From Stenopsyche tienmushanensis (taxonomy: Eukaryota; Arthropoda; Insecta; Trichoptera; Stenopsychidae), in the NCBI GenBank assembly GCA_008973525.1, contig WACJ01000263.1:310001-374000 (forward strand): a stretch of 64,000 nt of DNA. The letters run 5' to 3'. Each line of letters starts with the position of its first letter. Positions within the stretch are counted from its first letter, which is position 1. Both the position numbers and the translations under genes were made by a program. Below, in pieces: positions 45,111 to 56,730 of this stretch. A model generated the notes under the pieces. It did no database searches. It was not told the DNA's origin and saw only the letters and a list, made by a program, of their open reading frames with translations.

Positions 45111-47172
45111 CAATGTCGACTAGTATTGTTTATGTTATATTTTTAATCACCATTGATTCAATAATCGTATTTTTATATAAAAAATTGCAATATTTTAAGT
45201 TTGAAATTAAAATCAGTTTTTTGTATCATACAACGCGAATTCGTGTAACATATCATTAAGATGTCGCAATCATAGATAGCATTTAATTTCAGATATGCAA
45301 GGACTATGATGATAGATAATCGACGAAATAGTTTAGTGGACATCAATAACGAATTATTTGAAGATAACGTTGAAATATCATTATCGCGCGATTAACACCG
45401 CGGATTGTATAATAGCTACGAAATCGGTCACCAATCGCGGTCGTATGGTGTTGAATATTTCAATGTAATGAATCCGCTGAAAAGCCGCAAAACCGAAAAA
45501 AGCGAGTGTTGTCGCATTGGGTGCGATCGATGATGTCATAATTCATTCATGAATCCGATACAATTTTTTGTTTGATCCTGTATAAATTTTTGAAGTTTGG
45601 AATTGAAAGAAGATCCAACGGCGTATCAGAAATTTAAAATATACATTATTCCTTTAAACGCGGATTATTTGCGCGATAACAATCCGTTCAAACATTTTTC
45701 AATCATCTCTCCTTTTGTTTTACTTCTAAAATCCTCAATTTCACTCGAACGCGTATATTCAAATACTGTGTCAATATTTGCTGGATATTTTTTTCCAAAT
45801 TCGGAAGCCTATTCATGAAAAAAGCAATTTGAAAAGCCTTTATTAATTTTTACGCCGGAAAAATAAGGAGTAATGCTGTGTGCCTCGGCGGAAAGCGAGC
45901 AACGCTATTGGGTATTGCGAAAGGATTAAAATTAGAGTCCTCTCAAATTGCATATGAAAGTTCCAGGATATAACGAGCTGATGACTGTCATTACCGCAAC
46001 GATGACTCTAGGGCAGCTTGCGATATCGATCGAATACTTCCACACGATGACGCTATTTCCCAGTCCCTATTCCAACAAACACAATTGAGGACAGACAATT
46101 TGATACGGTCACCTTTCAAACATTCCACATAATTGCGGCGAATTATGTTAAAACTTGGCTGCCTATTATAGTTCGATACTTTTGCCGCAGTTATTGATTC
46201 GATAAAATGTATGCTTCTCTCGCTAAAACAATACATTTGCACGAATGTTAAAAGCATCGCGTTAACCCTTTTGGCGCCGTCAATAATATCGCAGATGCAA
46301 TTTATACACGTCACTATAAAACATTTTAAACCCGTCAGACTGACAGCAGTCGTTTAAAAACTTGATGTTCCTAAAAAGCGTATACACATTCTATTCACTC
46401 ATTTTCCACTGTCGATGCATCATTTGTTGTCAACCTGTCTTATCCAATTGCCATCAATCCATTGACATCCAACTGAGTGTCAACAACTCTATAATATCAC
46501 ACTCATGTGGATACATCAAATGAAATTGATCCGAAATCTCATAAACCTTATTTTAAATTCCTCAAGCAAATCAACATGATTCGTAAAATCAAATGTTACA
46601 AACATATTGTAGCTGCCAAAACATAAATTGATCTGTGATTCTGTGATAATTTAAATAAAGCCAGGAAACTTTGATTAAAAAATGCAAGATCTAACAGAAA
46701 AAAAGAAAACGCGATTTACAAACAAAGACAATAAAACATTTGCAAGTAAGCCTAATCTTTCCGAATAACAATTTGCCAGCAAACAAAGCGACTAAGCTTG
46801 TTTGAAGTGCAAATTCGCTAATAGTTTGAAGAAACGAGTCACCATACAAGAGCAAAGATTTACTCAGATCTTGGTTTGGATTGTAGTAACCGCCGAATAT
46901 GACATCAGACATTAATTAATACGAAATTAAATTTAACTTTACCGCAAAAAGCGTCATATTTTTAGAAAGATTATTCAAACTCAAATTGATGCATATTTTG
47001 AAATTCTATGTGTCAAATTCATGGAAATTTCAACATTATCGAGACGATATACTGATGGTCCTCGACTTACGACGGTTCGCATTTACGACCTTGTGTTTCG
47101 CTCTTACATAAATTAATATTTTGTATCGTACAAAGTAATAATTTCTGCCATTAATTATTGATTTTTGGACAT
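45111..47172. other. Unassigned DNA; 45400-46300 slightly GC-richer
   Basis: A 107-codon minus-strand ORF (46314-45991) is unrecognised. No termini or domains seen. Confidence 0.35.
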
Positions 47173-47378
47173 TAAGGCCCAATCCACACTATGGTGCCGG
47201 TAACGGTTCGATCTCGCTCTCGGTCTCAGTCCGGTCAAATATTCTCATACAAGAAACGGAATTGGAACGATCCGATAGTGTGAATACTCTGATTGTTTCT
47301 TATGCAAGAATATTTGATCGGACCGGGATCGGAGCGAGATCGAACCGTTACCGGCACCATAGTGTGGATCTGGCCTAA
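47173..47378. mobile_element. Foldback MITE, arms of about 85 bp
   Basis: The left arm (47173-47262: AAGGCCCAATCCACACTATG, GTGCCGGTAACGGTTCGATC, ...AAATATTCT...AAGAAAC) is complementary, with few mismatches, to the right arm (47292-47378). Only about 30 bases separate the arms. Whole length is about 206 bp. It has no coding capacity. The target duplication is unclear (TTAA on the left, TAAA on the right). The superfamily is not recognised. Confidence 0.75.
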
Positions 47379-47693
47379 AGCGGGCCGTTTTTAAGCAATT
47401 CGGACCTTGCACCCGATCCTAAGGGTTGCAGGATAAAGAGACTGTCTATTCTTTCTGGGGAGCCTTATGGACTGGTCGTGTTAATTCTTGGCGTGCAAAC
47501 TTCATTTTCCACCGTGTGTTAATTTTCCGTTACATCTGGAAGCTTCTGCCTCGTGATCGTCGCCGTATCACAAATGGTAAATAAATTTGAGTTCCATTTT
47601 ACTCCATTTCGGTGTGGTCGAATGAGCGGTCGGATATAAAGAATATGCTCTACGGAGATAAAATACGGATTTCTGTTGCGTATGCTGCGCGTC

Positions 47694-47841
47694 CGTCTCG
47701 GGGCTGCGGAGCCCCATCGCTACTGAGCGACAGACGCCCCCGTTTTTCTCGTCAAGGCTTTTCAGGCTAAGATGAGAGGCGCATGGGTGTGTCCGATCCC
47801 CGGACTTCTCCACGACTCGAGATAGGCTGCGTGAGGCAGCC
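47694..47841. ncRNA. GC-rich block with dense perfect hairpins, candidate structured RNA
   Basis: Within 148 bases: a compact three-way junction (stem CGTCT 47694-47698 with AGACG 47732-47736, enclosing hairpin GGGGCT-GCGG-AGCCCC 47700-47715 and hairpin TCGCT-ACTG-AGCGA 47717-47730, with single-base joints); hairpin GTCCG-ATCCC-CGGAC 47791-47805; hairpin GGCTGC-GTGAG-GCAGCC 47825-47841. A run of seven T at 47862-47868 on the plus strand could be a Pol III terminator. Strand and identity are undetermined. The minus-strand 81-codon ORF over it is not recognisable. Confidence 0.35.
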
Positions 47842-47869
47842 GCGACGAAGATTGCGGGTCCCTTTTTTT

Positions 47870-49449
47870 AGATTTGACTCGATCGATTTTCCGATTGGGG
47901 AAACCAGGGTGAGCCTGGATCAAGACGATCAATCAGAAATAACAATGGTTTCGACCTTCTAAATTTACAAGTACGGTTAACACTTTTTAATTTACAATTT
48001 GGATTTGAACCCAATAGAGTAAATAAATCTAATCAATCAATCACTAAATGTTTTATAATATATTGTCTTATGATAAGTTTGCATTAAATTTGATCCAAAT
48101 AATTTTCTGCACGTTGTTTATCGATCCATTTCGTTCTTTGTCTTTTAAAATAACACTCTACATACAGCGATTGTATTTAAATCCAAAGATATATTTAGAT
48201 TACTTATGCGATTTATTTTTATATTCGTGACATTGCAGTCTGAGTAAGTACTCTAACTGTCCAGTTGACAAGAACCACGTGTCCACATCTTGACATTTCC
48301 TTTTTAACAGTGGTCTTATATTTCAGCTATGAAAGAGGAAGAGACTTTTTAATATTTATTTAATTCAAAAAGCATACGAGTGTTCAACACATTTTTTGGA
48401 ATGCATCAAGTCATTAATATAGGCAAACAGTCTGAATCATGTATGAACGCATTTAAGAATTCGATGAGTATTAATGGGGGGAGCAAATATTTGCGTCGTT
48501 AATTGTACAAAGGGTATTAGTCGCGTGAATCACATTTTTTCCATCCGAAATGACAGCGCAATGGGCGACGATGACGGTCCCTATTCGAGGATCAAATTTC
48601 AATTTTTTACGACGAACAAAGGACAATTCCAATATCAGATGATTGACGACGAAATTATATTACAAACAATGGCCGCAGTAAACGTCCTCGCCCTGCACAA
48701 GCGTTTCAATATTCAACAAGTCGCAAACGTAGAAAGAGCTCAAATATCGAGGACATTTTTCAACTTCACGTGTCCGGCCGAAGGACGAAGACGAATTGCC
48801 GACTTAAAAATGTTGCAATGCTTTTAAAATTCACGCTATATTTAGGCCCCAATACGGCGGGGGGCGTAAATCGAGCTCGTCTTTATATTGACACATTTAG
48901 GGGACGTGTAAAACGAATTTATAGTTCAGTGCACACACAGTGCAAAGTAAGCTTTTATGTACCTCGAATAAAACAACAAAGTTCAGCTGAATTTAAAGGC
49001 TTTCTATAACGTCGGGCTGTTTGCATACGTCAGACATATGGAATTTTATTCAGACGAGAGGTGTATTCTAAAACTTGCCCATCAAAATGTTCATTAGATT
49101 TTCATCCGTTCGAATCCAAAACTTACACCTTTCGTTGGGTCGTCGACCATATTTTTAATGAGAATTTATATAACTCTGCAGACGCCGCGTTGAAGGGGGT
49201 TGACATCGAAAACGACGTCCGAAATAGATTCAAACGTGTACAATAATTTAACAGTTAACGAGACCTTTTAAATTTGACCAATAATGATCTTCAGCTGCCT
49301 GAATTCTAAAAAAAACAGGAGACGGCGATAAAATAAATTCAAATATAATAGTCGCTTGAATTTAACCTCTTGTATTACAATTTAAGTCTCGACGGCTGGG
49401 ATACAATTACAGCGTCGTCGGTGACGCGTTATTGTATGATGCAAGAGTA
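47870..49449. other. Unassigned DNA; GC-richer ORF-containing block at 48470-49250
   Basis: The plus-strand ORF 48474-48827 (117 codons; contains MGDDDGPYSRIKFQFF) and the next at 48770-49009 look protein-like in composition but match no family I know, and splice signals are not clear. They may be chance ORFs. Confidence 0.25.
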
Positions 49450-49888
49450 GTGAGACTCCGCTTAACGCGGGCGTACATACCAATCAGTTCAGCGCTAAAT
49501 GAAACGTTGTTAAACGAGGTTCATAGACTTAATCACTTCAAATTTAAATCATCAAGTATAAACTTATCCATAATTTCCGTTTTAGTAGCTTAACATTTGT
49601 TAGGAAATCCCACTCGTTGTTCTACTAATTATTCATCAGTAGTTTGCAATAATTTCTTCAATATCTTAAGTAGTTTGACAGTTTTATCGACATCAACAAT
49701 AAATTATCTTATGTTCTGATTTAACTTTTTGGTATTTTCTTCCAAAAAAGGCCCATCTCATCAACATTAAACATTAATTCAGGAAGATAATTTCTTTGTT
49801 CATATAATTGCATTAGAATTGTGCATAATTTTGAGGAATACCAATCCTACAGCGTAATACTGAAACAGTGTTAAGCGGAATCTTACTG
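49450..49888 (-). mobile_element. Tigger-like element, 439 bp, with first DDE motif
   Basis: Ends GTGAGACTCCGCTTAACGCG (after TA at 49448) and the complement of CAGTAAGATTCCGCTTAACA (ending 49888, then TA) form an inverted repeat. The minus strand around 49795-49735 encodes ELMFNVDEMGLFWKKIPKS, the first catalytic-Asp motif of pogo/Tigger DDE transposases (usual form N.DETGl.w). The rest is deleted or scrambled with stops. An internally deleted, non-autonomous copy. Confidence 0.75.
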
Positions 49889-50115
49889 TAATAGATTGTG
49901 AAATATGAACCATTATCATTAGATTTCAACCAACAAGAAACTAATTGGCAAAATTTGATCTCACAAATGCTTTAGGTCAATTTCGTTGATCGTGCGTACA
50001 ACAATATTATAGATTGAGAGGATAAAAATGTATTTTTAGTGGGAAACTAACCATGGAAATGTTAAAAAAGGGTAGTCCAAAAAAATGATTTTTACACAGC
50101 AAAAGTAAATATATT

Positions 50116-50251
50116 AACCCTTTGAAGTGAGCTAATTTTAAATCATCATAAATGCTATATTTGTATGTTCGCCAGTTATCATCCGTACAAATCCATTTAT
50201 CTCTCAGGACCGTCGCAGCGTGTATGAAGTTTGTATATAAATAAATAAACA
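50116..50251 (+). repeat. Dispersed repeat copy 2, A-rich 3' end (pair with 37945-38087)
   Basis: Begins AACCCTTTGAAGTGAGC and ends ATAAATAAATAAACA. Homology with the first copy runs the full length, in the same orientation. Confidence 0.55.
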
Positions 50252-51390
50252 CTGTCGATAGCAAACAATATTCGTTCATTTCTTCAAGTAAACATAAACA
50301 ATACATTTGAAATCGATTGATTATATCATTATTAGTCGATAAATTTGGGTTAACGATCTATACAATCGTACGATGTACGCAACATACTCTCTCTGTCTCA
50401 GCCCTCGAGCGTCATTTTTGATAATTCATGAATTTTATCATCAAATAAATATGGAAGAGTTTAAGTGACAATGGGCAGATTACGTGGCGAGGCGAACGCG
50501 TGAAAGTTTGTGATATTGACGAATGACTTCGTTCTTCAATGGATTTCATCGGATCTGTAGATAAATAGGTTCAAACATCGACATCCTGTCGCCTGATAAA
50601 ATCTGTTGAGCGAGAAACAAGTGCGTCGGTGTTTCTTTATCTTCAAGCGACATCCTACGTCCATTTGGCTTTGTATTGACTTTCTTTGAAAGCCTGTTTG
50701 TCCATCGAACATTTTGACCTACATGCTTGAATAGTTTGTCATACGATTCCATGAAATTATCGTGTGAGAATAACAAATCAGCAGAAAGCGCACACTGCTC
50801 ATATTCAACTGTATGATTGTTATTTAATCTAAATGTTTTCAATATTTTTGAGGTATAAGTGACTTTCTTGATGGACAATCTTACGCTGGAGGTCAGCAGA
50901 TGATGCAAAATATGAAAATTAGTTTTGATATGCGATGCTGCATTCGGGCCGGAGAAGAAGACAGCTGGAAGGAACGTTTGATAGAAACGACTGCTCGCAA
51001 CCGAATAGAAAATGTTAGGATTTTATCTTATTCATTTTGTCTCTACGGTCTGGAGCTTTCGGATTATTCCTCGTCTGGCCGTCAGCTCTTTTATGAAGTC
51101 AAGAAATATTTCCGCGTTGCCTGAATCATTTACAATGAAACAAATTTCCATCCGATGGGTTGAAAAAGAGGAATTTTAGCGACGGGGGGAATTTATGAAT
51201 CCTCCGCTCGCGAATTGTTGCGAGCAATCTCGGCAAGGAATGCAGACTTGGCGTTGCACCGCGATGGATCCCTTCTAATGCACAATTGGATAAACACATC
51301 AACCTTGGACTTCACACTTTCATATTCTTGCTTTATTATTTGATTCCCAATTATTTCATCAGGATCATGCAGCGATGGCATTTCATATAC
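50252..51390. other. Unassigned DNA with several protein-like ORFs
   Basis: The minus-strand ORFs 50908-50546 (120 codons) and 51447-51193 (84 codons) and the plus-strand ORF 50900-51124 have plausible amino-acid composition but no recognised domain and no clear exon junctions. They are not called as genes. Confidence 0.25.
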
Positions 51391-51426
51391 GGTGATGTTT
51401 AGCACAGTGTCAAATAACACACGTAT

Positions 51427-51484
51427 AACATGGTTATATGGTTTCACAAAAACGTCGTGTAATACAAATCCGTGTTATACAAGG
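51427..51484. mobile_element. Tigger-like terminal motif block
   Basis: ACGTATAACATGG, GTGTAATAC and CCGTGTTATAC form an imperfect inverted repeat (10 of 11 matches between the outer parts). This kind of block is found at the ends of some pogo/Tigger elements and is related to 16539-16600. A complete element is not delimited. Confidence 0.3.
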
Positions 51485-51570
51485 TTTGAAGTTCATACAA
51501 AATTAGCGTTTGCGTTCCAAAAAAATATCGAAGATTGAGATAAAATTTCAAGTGTCCACGAAGACGGTAT

Positions 51571-51660
51571 GCATAGACTTCTCTGGCGCAAAAAGCAAGT
51601 ATTATCTGATGACGCATGACGGGATTTGACGGCTATGTACATCAAAGTGTTAAGTGTCTA
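51571..51660 (+). repeat. Dispersed repeat, plus-strand copy (inverse copy at 56644-56730)
   Basis: GC.TAGACTT, GGCGCAAAAAGCAAGTATT, ATGACG.GATTTGACGGCT and AAAGTGTTAA are shared with the reverse complement of 56644-56730 over about 85 bases. A weaker relative may lie at 8380-8430. Confidence 0.6.
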
Positions 51661-51987
51661 AGCGACTTTATCACGAACAAAACAAATCAGAGATAACGAA
51701 ACTTGATATTAAAAAAATGCGGTAGTTCCACACTCGCCATGCAAAACACCGTGGCGAGTCAGTCACTTTTTGAGAGTGAAGAAATCGACAAGCTTCAGAG
51801 ATACTTTACAAATTACGTTCAACTGTAATTAGGTATTCTCGCTTGTTAAGATATTCGAATATAATACTCCAAAAAGGCAAAAAGAAAGTCGCCGAAAGAT
51901 GTGTAGTCGAAAACTAGGACTGTATATTGGAGACTGCTTTCAAAGATACCACACAATGGAAAATACAATTTTTAAATTTGTCTAAAC

Positions 51988-52220
51988 CAGCGGTTCTTAA
52001 AGTCATGTAGTATGCGGACTCCTACTTGTGTAAAATTTCTTTCACGGACCTCCTCTTGAACAAATTTTTTCTGACTTAATTTTTCAAACAAACAAACATT
52101 TTTTGGTCAAAATAGATCTTCTTACAATATTTTCTGTAAATAATTCCACGAAAATATCTCGTTCGAGTATAGATAAATTTTTTTTATATATTTTCGCGGA
52201 CTCTAGTTTAAGAGTCGCTG
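51988..52220 (+). mobile_element. hAT MITE, 233 bp, with perfect 8-bp target duplication
   Basis: The left end CAGCGGTTCTTAAAGTCATG and right end AGTTTAAGAGTCGCTG are short inverted repeats. GTCTAAAC flanks both sides (51980-51987 and 52221-52228), the 8-bp duplication expected of hAT. Subterminal 'TGCGGACTCC', 'CACGGACCTCC' and 'CGCGGACTC' motifs repeat. No coding capacity. Related termini lie at 2508-2732 and 35195-35288. Confidence 0.85.
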
Positions 52221-52228
52221 GTCTAAAC

Positions 52229-53400
52229 ACACATCTAATGTTCAATAAAGAATTGATAAATCTTGTTTATCCTTCATAATCTTGCTCGTTATGTATCAGT
52301 GCTCTTTCGTTGGAAATTAATACGTTCGCAAAGGGTTAAGAATTTTGATGCATAGATTTATGCATGATCTTTCGCTTTATTATTTGGATCTTACGTAACT
52401 GAATCATTGAACGTCAAGGATGTCAAAATGACGTTTACAAGAAACGGCTTTTAGATGCATGCAAATAAACAGGTTTTAATTTGACTTCCATTTATATTAC
52501 CTAAAATAATGTTCATTGTACGCATAAAATGTTTTGCCATATTTTATGCCAATTATTGACTATCATCTACATTTTACATTTTATGCTTTGACATTTATTC
52601 TCCGTGTTTCGCGACCTTAAGTCTATGGCATATAGAAAATTATTTTCGAATTTATTTTTAATACAAGCAATCATCATTTATATCAGTGGTATTTTTAAAT
52701 TTATATGTACACGTTTACAACATTTCCATAATTTAATGCTGTAAAATTAAACTGGTGCATCATGTTTCGAATATAAACTGGTTAAACATCTCCGATCCTT
52801 TCGAATTTCATGGTATTTCCAGCAATTTCGTCGAGATACAAGAATCAATTCCAATTAACCTAAATACGCCATTTATCATAATTGCATACTGAAAATAAAA
52901 AAAAAACTGTATACAATTATTTTGGACCGTCAAAATCCATGCATAAATTATAATTCAAATATAACCGCTTCACATAAATGCGGGGTCGTAGGGATGCCAG
53001 TATAGAAAAAGTGCAATGAAAATGTGCATGCATATCGGTTGTTTTTTTTTTTTTAATCTAGCAACACCGGTTACAAATCGCGTCATTGTTTTTCCCGTGT
53101 CGAGTTTGAATATTAAAAAATGATGTGATATGCCGCAGTCGTAAAATGTCATTATGTTTATGACCATTTCGATGTGTATTTGTTTATTTGTCGAACGTCA
53201 GCGGCACACAGAAAAATTTAGGTGTATTCAAACATCGATCTTTTGACATAAATTATGCATCGAACAAAAATATTCTATTTTTGACAGATATTATCGTATC
53301 CAAGGGGATTGAGAGCTTTGATCGCGCCTGCCGGAGCTTTCGTATCGCCATTTGCGAAACGTCAATACAAAAGTAAACAGACTGCGGTGCGATCGGACGG
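52229..53400. other. AT-rich DNA, nothing recognised
   Basis: No domains, termini or RNA genes. It borders the GC-rich block to the right. Confidence 0.4.
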
Positions 53401-53469
53401 AGCGCGTTATTTGATATGAATTCAATTTTCGCGGTGAAAAATCGAACAATTTTTCAAATAAAAACATCG

Positions 53470-54060
53470 AAGATATGCCATCCTATCTTTGGTCGAGAAT
53501 TTGCCGAACGTTTCTGTCAAAAATGAATGAAAAGTTCGGCCCGTCGATCTGTCGGGTCGAAACGTCATTCGTCCGGAGCGCGCAAGATTGTTTTTATTTA
53601 CGTTCGATCGGCGGAAAAGTCGATCGTCAGTCTGATCGGGGGGGCGAGGAACACATCCGCGAAAGGGGCGAATCGGCCGCAGGAAGATGCACGGGAATCG
53701 CACAGCCTTCAGCGTACAAAGGAAACGTCGTCGGACATCGATCGGCTCACCTGTAACGTCGGCAGCATTCTGGTATTGTTGTTCGGGAGCGGGCGCGAGC
53801 GGCTCTGCCCTCAGAGGGCGGGCTAGCGGGGGGCGCCAGGAGCACGGGGGGCGCCGAATCGCGACCTGAAGGAGTCGCCCATCGATTCGGGGCGAAGCAT
53901 GCGGGGCACGGAACCGAAGGCCGGCGGCGGCGGCGACTAACACTCGGAGGCGCGACGGACGAAAGCTCCGCCACTTGCGCTCATGTCCGCTCGCACACGA
54001 GCACTGCTGCCAACCGCCGCCCCACACTGCCGCAACGGCTCCAGAACCGATCGCCTCCGA
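53470..54060 (-). promoter_or_regulatory. CpG/GC-rich block, putative promoter and 5' exon with splice donor
   Basis: The composition is sharply GC- and CpG-rich (GGCGGCGGCGGCG, GGGGCGAGG, CGCGCC) in an AT-rich window. On the minus strand a transcript from about 54030-54000 (CAGTG initiator-like sequences, GTGTGCGAGCGGAC) would run to a strong donor CAG|GTGAGC at 53751/53750. Short upstream ORFs occur (MSASGGAF..., MLRPESMGDSF...), and the last ATG before the donor starts MLPTLQ. A 201-codon ORF spans the block but begins with GTG and reads through the donor, so it is not taken as a protein. The gene itself would lie to the left. A plus-strand promoter is also possible. Confidence 0.42.
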
Positions 54061-56643
54061 CCATACACCGCAATCTCACCATCTCTCCCGCAACATCATC
54101 TTCAATATTTTTATTCAAAACATTTAATTCAAAACACCAAACGCAATTAAACATATTTCAAATTCATAAATATTTACACGAAACGCACAAAATGTTTAAT
54201 ACTTAAATAAATACTAAATGTATTCAATATATCAATAAAAAATATTATTTACATCAAAGTATAAACATCAAGCACATTTATTATTTTAAATACACATTAA
54301 ATACATTATTTAGATTATAATAAAAAAAATATTTTCACTGTCGTGATAAAATTAATATCATAATTTTATAATTCACATTCATATATCGAACACAATTTAA
54401 AATGCGCATAAAAGCCGTATTGTATACAAAATTATATTTAGGCATATTTAACGCAATCAAGATCATGTTGATGCGAAGGACTTATTTCGTTGTTCGCGAT
54501 ACTACGCAAGTTGAAATAAAATGTATATTTTACATCGAATAAGTAGAGTTGGCGTTTTCGCTCGTGGCAACACACTTGTAATAGGGGTGAAATGGCGACC
54601 GTATCGTTTAAGGGCGACAGAGACTATAACATTGGAATCTTTGCGCTAAAAAGAGAAAGGAGATATAAATTCGGTACTACTATACGAAAAGACCGATTCG
54701 AAGAATTTTTATAATTATATTTCAACTTCAAGCAATCTGATCATCCATTTAAAAATGTATTTGATCTTATTATCAATTTCAGCATTTTTTATTGGGTTGT
54801 TATTTATTATAATACTAATTTTGTTGTGATCAAAGATTTAATCTGCATCAATGAACTGATGCTAAGGGCGTTTCATTGCTTTCGCGATTTTTAGAGGGGA
54901 TAAAATCTAAAATAAATTTAAAAGATTTATTATTTACGTCGTCCAATTGGAGCTTATGAAAGGCAATATTTTCTCTTTATCAATAGCGAGAACAATAAAA
55001 AATGGTTGAGTATTCTCTCAAGTTGATGTCTCGTACTAGACTATGAAATACGTCCAGGATGTATTTCGTAGACGTCGGAGGTGCGAGGTAGTTTCAGAGG
55101 CTCCGAAGACAAAGCAAAAGCGAGAGCCCGAAGCCCGAAGCCCGCAACCCTGGATCAAAAGGTGGATCACGAACAGGTGTTCGCCCCCGGGCGACCGATC
55201 TCAGACGAGGGACCCATTAATAATAACATATATATTTAACACCGCGAGGTCGACTGCCGTTTGTAGGATTTGCTAATCACTCTATGAATATTGCAAGAAT
55301 ATCATGCTGGAATGAATTCTGTCTCATAAATTCCTCGCGCCAGTCAAAGACAAATTACATCTCGATTAGCGTTCGTTATGACGATTACTGTAATCGCCGT
55401 AATCCGCAAGCTTTGATATTAAGAGATAGATGTACGATACGATATAGAAATCAGTATTTTTAATAACTCGTCATTAATGTAGAATTAATTTTATACCGAA
55501 AATGTTGAAGAGAATGAACTTTCCAATCACATTTCGTTCCATTTTATAACAAAGTCATAACATTATTAGTTGGTCTTTTCGATATAGGATTTATGAAATT
55601 TATTTTAGGGGGGACGGAAAGTGTATACTGTTATGTATCATTTTAAAAACATTAATGGAATAACAGTTAGACATTACGTTCATACGTTTCCATTTTCGTC
55701 AAATTCTATCGCAACCGTCGACGCGTTGTTTTTGTTTTTGATCAATTATGAGCAAACGCGGTACCCACTTCGAACAGAGCTTTTTCACGGACAAACGTTG
55801 ATGCAAAATGGCGAATACACAATGCCATCTGCTATCTTTATAGTGTCAATTATCTAATTCAATTTCAATTTATGAACGGCCAAAACTATTTTGTAATTTT
55901 TTTAATGTTTTCTGGAACAACTGCCGCATTTAGGCGACTAGAGCGTTCAGCACCATCAAACCTACTTCTCTATCATTTATCCTGATGGAGCATAGTCCAA
56001 ATAATACCTGTCATGCTTTGCTTTAAAAAACAATGCTTTATCAATAGACGAAATTCAGATTTATCCATTGTTTGGAAAATTATAAAAGTAGCGTCACCAA
56101 AACCATTGTAACTTATGAACTAAGCGTCCAGATTGTTATGAAATTTTGACACGTATTATTTGAAGAAAGGCACTTCATAATTCTGCTAATTTGTCAATTG
56201 TGGCGTCCAACTATATGTCATCCCTACGAACTTATTGAGTGATATTAAATGAGATACAATTTTCTAACCAGATTCAAATAATTCAAAATGAATTACTCCG
56301 ATGATATTCCAGTTATATTCAGAGAAGAGTCGTTTTTCATATTAGATTATGATTAAGAGGAAGAATAATTACTTATTTTAAGAAAACATTATAATTAGAT
56401 CTATTTTGATCAATATTTGCCCAAGAAATATTTGTATGAGTTTAATGTATAATATTTATGACGTAAGACTTTAACTTGAGAAGGGGAAAAACACGAAATA
56501 AAATGAATTTAATAAAAACTATGCATATCTATTATTAAAGTTTTCATTTAAATCGAAGCCAGATCAAACAATTTATCGATCGTTCACAATTTTGACGCAG
56601 TAGCTGTTAGGTAGTTATTCGTCATAAAACTCGACCGGTTGCT
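54061..56643. other. AT-rich DNA with a GC-rich patch at 55060-55230
   Basis: 55060-55230 is GC-rich and holds a TCGCC-CCCG-GGCGA hairpin at about 55182-55195 and a 77-codon ORF of low-complexity composition (KQKREPEARSPQPW). The remainder is AT-rich and blank. Confidence 0.3.
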
Positions 56644-56730
56644 TGTTAACACTTTAACGTACACAGCCGTCAAATCTCGTCATGGATCAGCAGACAATAC
56701 TTGCTTTTTGCGCCAAATAAGTCTACGCAA
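56644..56730 (-). repeat. Dispersed repeat, minus-strand copy (pair with 51571-51660)
   Basis: The reverse complement aligns with 51571-51660 over its length, including GGCGCAAAAAGCAAGTATTG. Confidence 0.6.

Noticed and set aside
47781..47820. tRNA-like B box (TGTCCGATCCC) and a vague RNase P/MRP-like GAAGTCCGGGG on the opposite strand
   Set aside because: The only A-box-like sequence is about 25 bases from the B box, too close for a tRNA or tRNA-derived SINE. The RNase P/MRP resemblance is a few bases and other conserved regions could not be placed.
48474..48827. 117-codon plus-strand ORF with acidic, protein-like composition
   Set aside because: No known family, no clear donor or acceptor, and the adjacent ORF is in a different frame without a junction.
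50112..50355. Possible piggyBac-like MITE bounded by TTAACCC and GGGTTAA
   Set aside because: The terminal sequences do not match beyond the TTAACCC, and the similarity with 37945-38087 ends before the right boundary.
50546..51447. Minus-strand ORFs of 120 and 84 codons considered as exons of the gene promoted at 53.7 kb
   Set aside because: No in-phase acceptor and donor pairs could be set, no homology is recognised, and the second ORF overlaps a Tigger-like terminal motif block.
53422..54027. 201-codon minus-strand ORF in the GC-rich block
   Set aside because: It begins with GTG, not ATG, and reads through a strong splice donor. Its composition (Arg, Pro, Ala) is what GC-rich DNA gives in any frame. 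The block is better explained as promoter and 5' exon.
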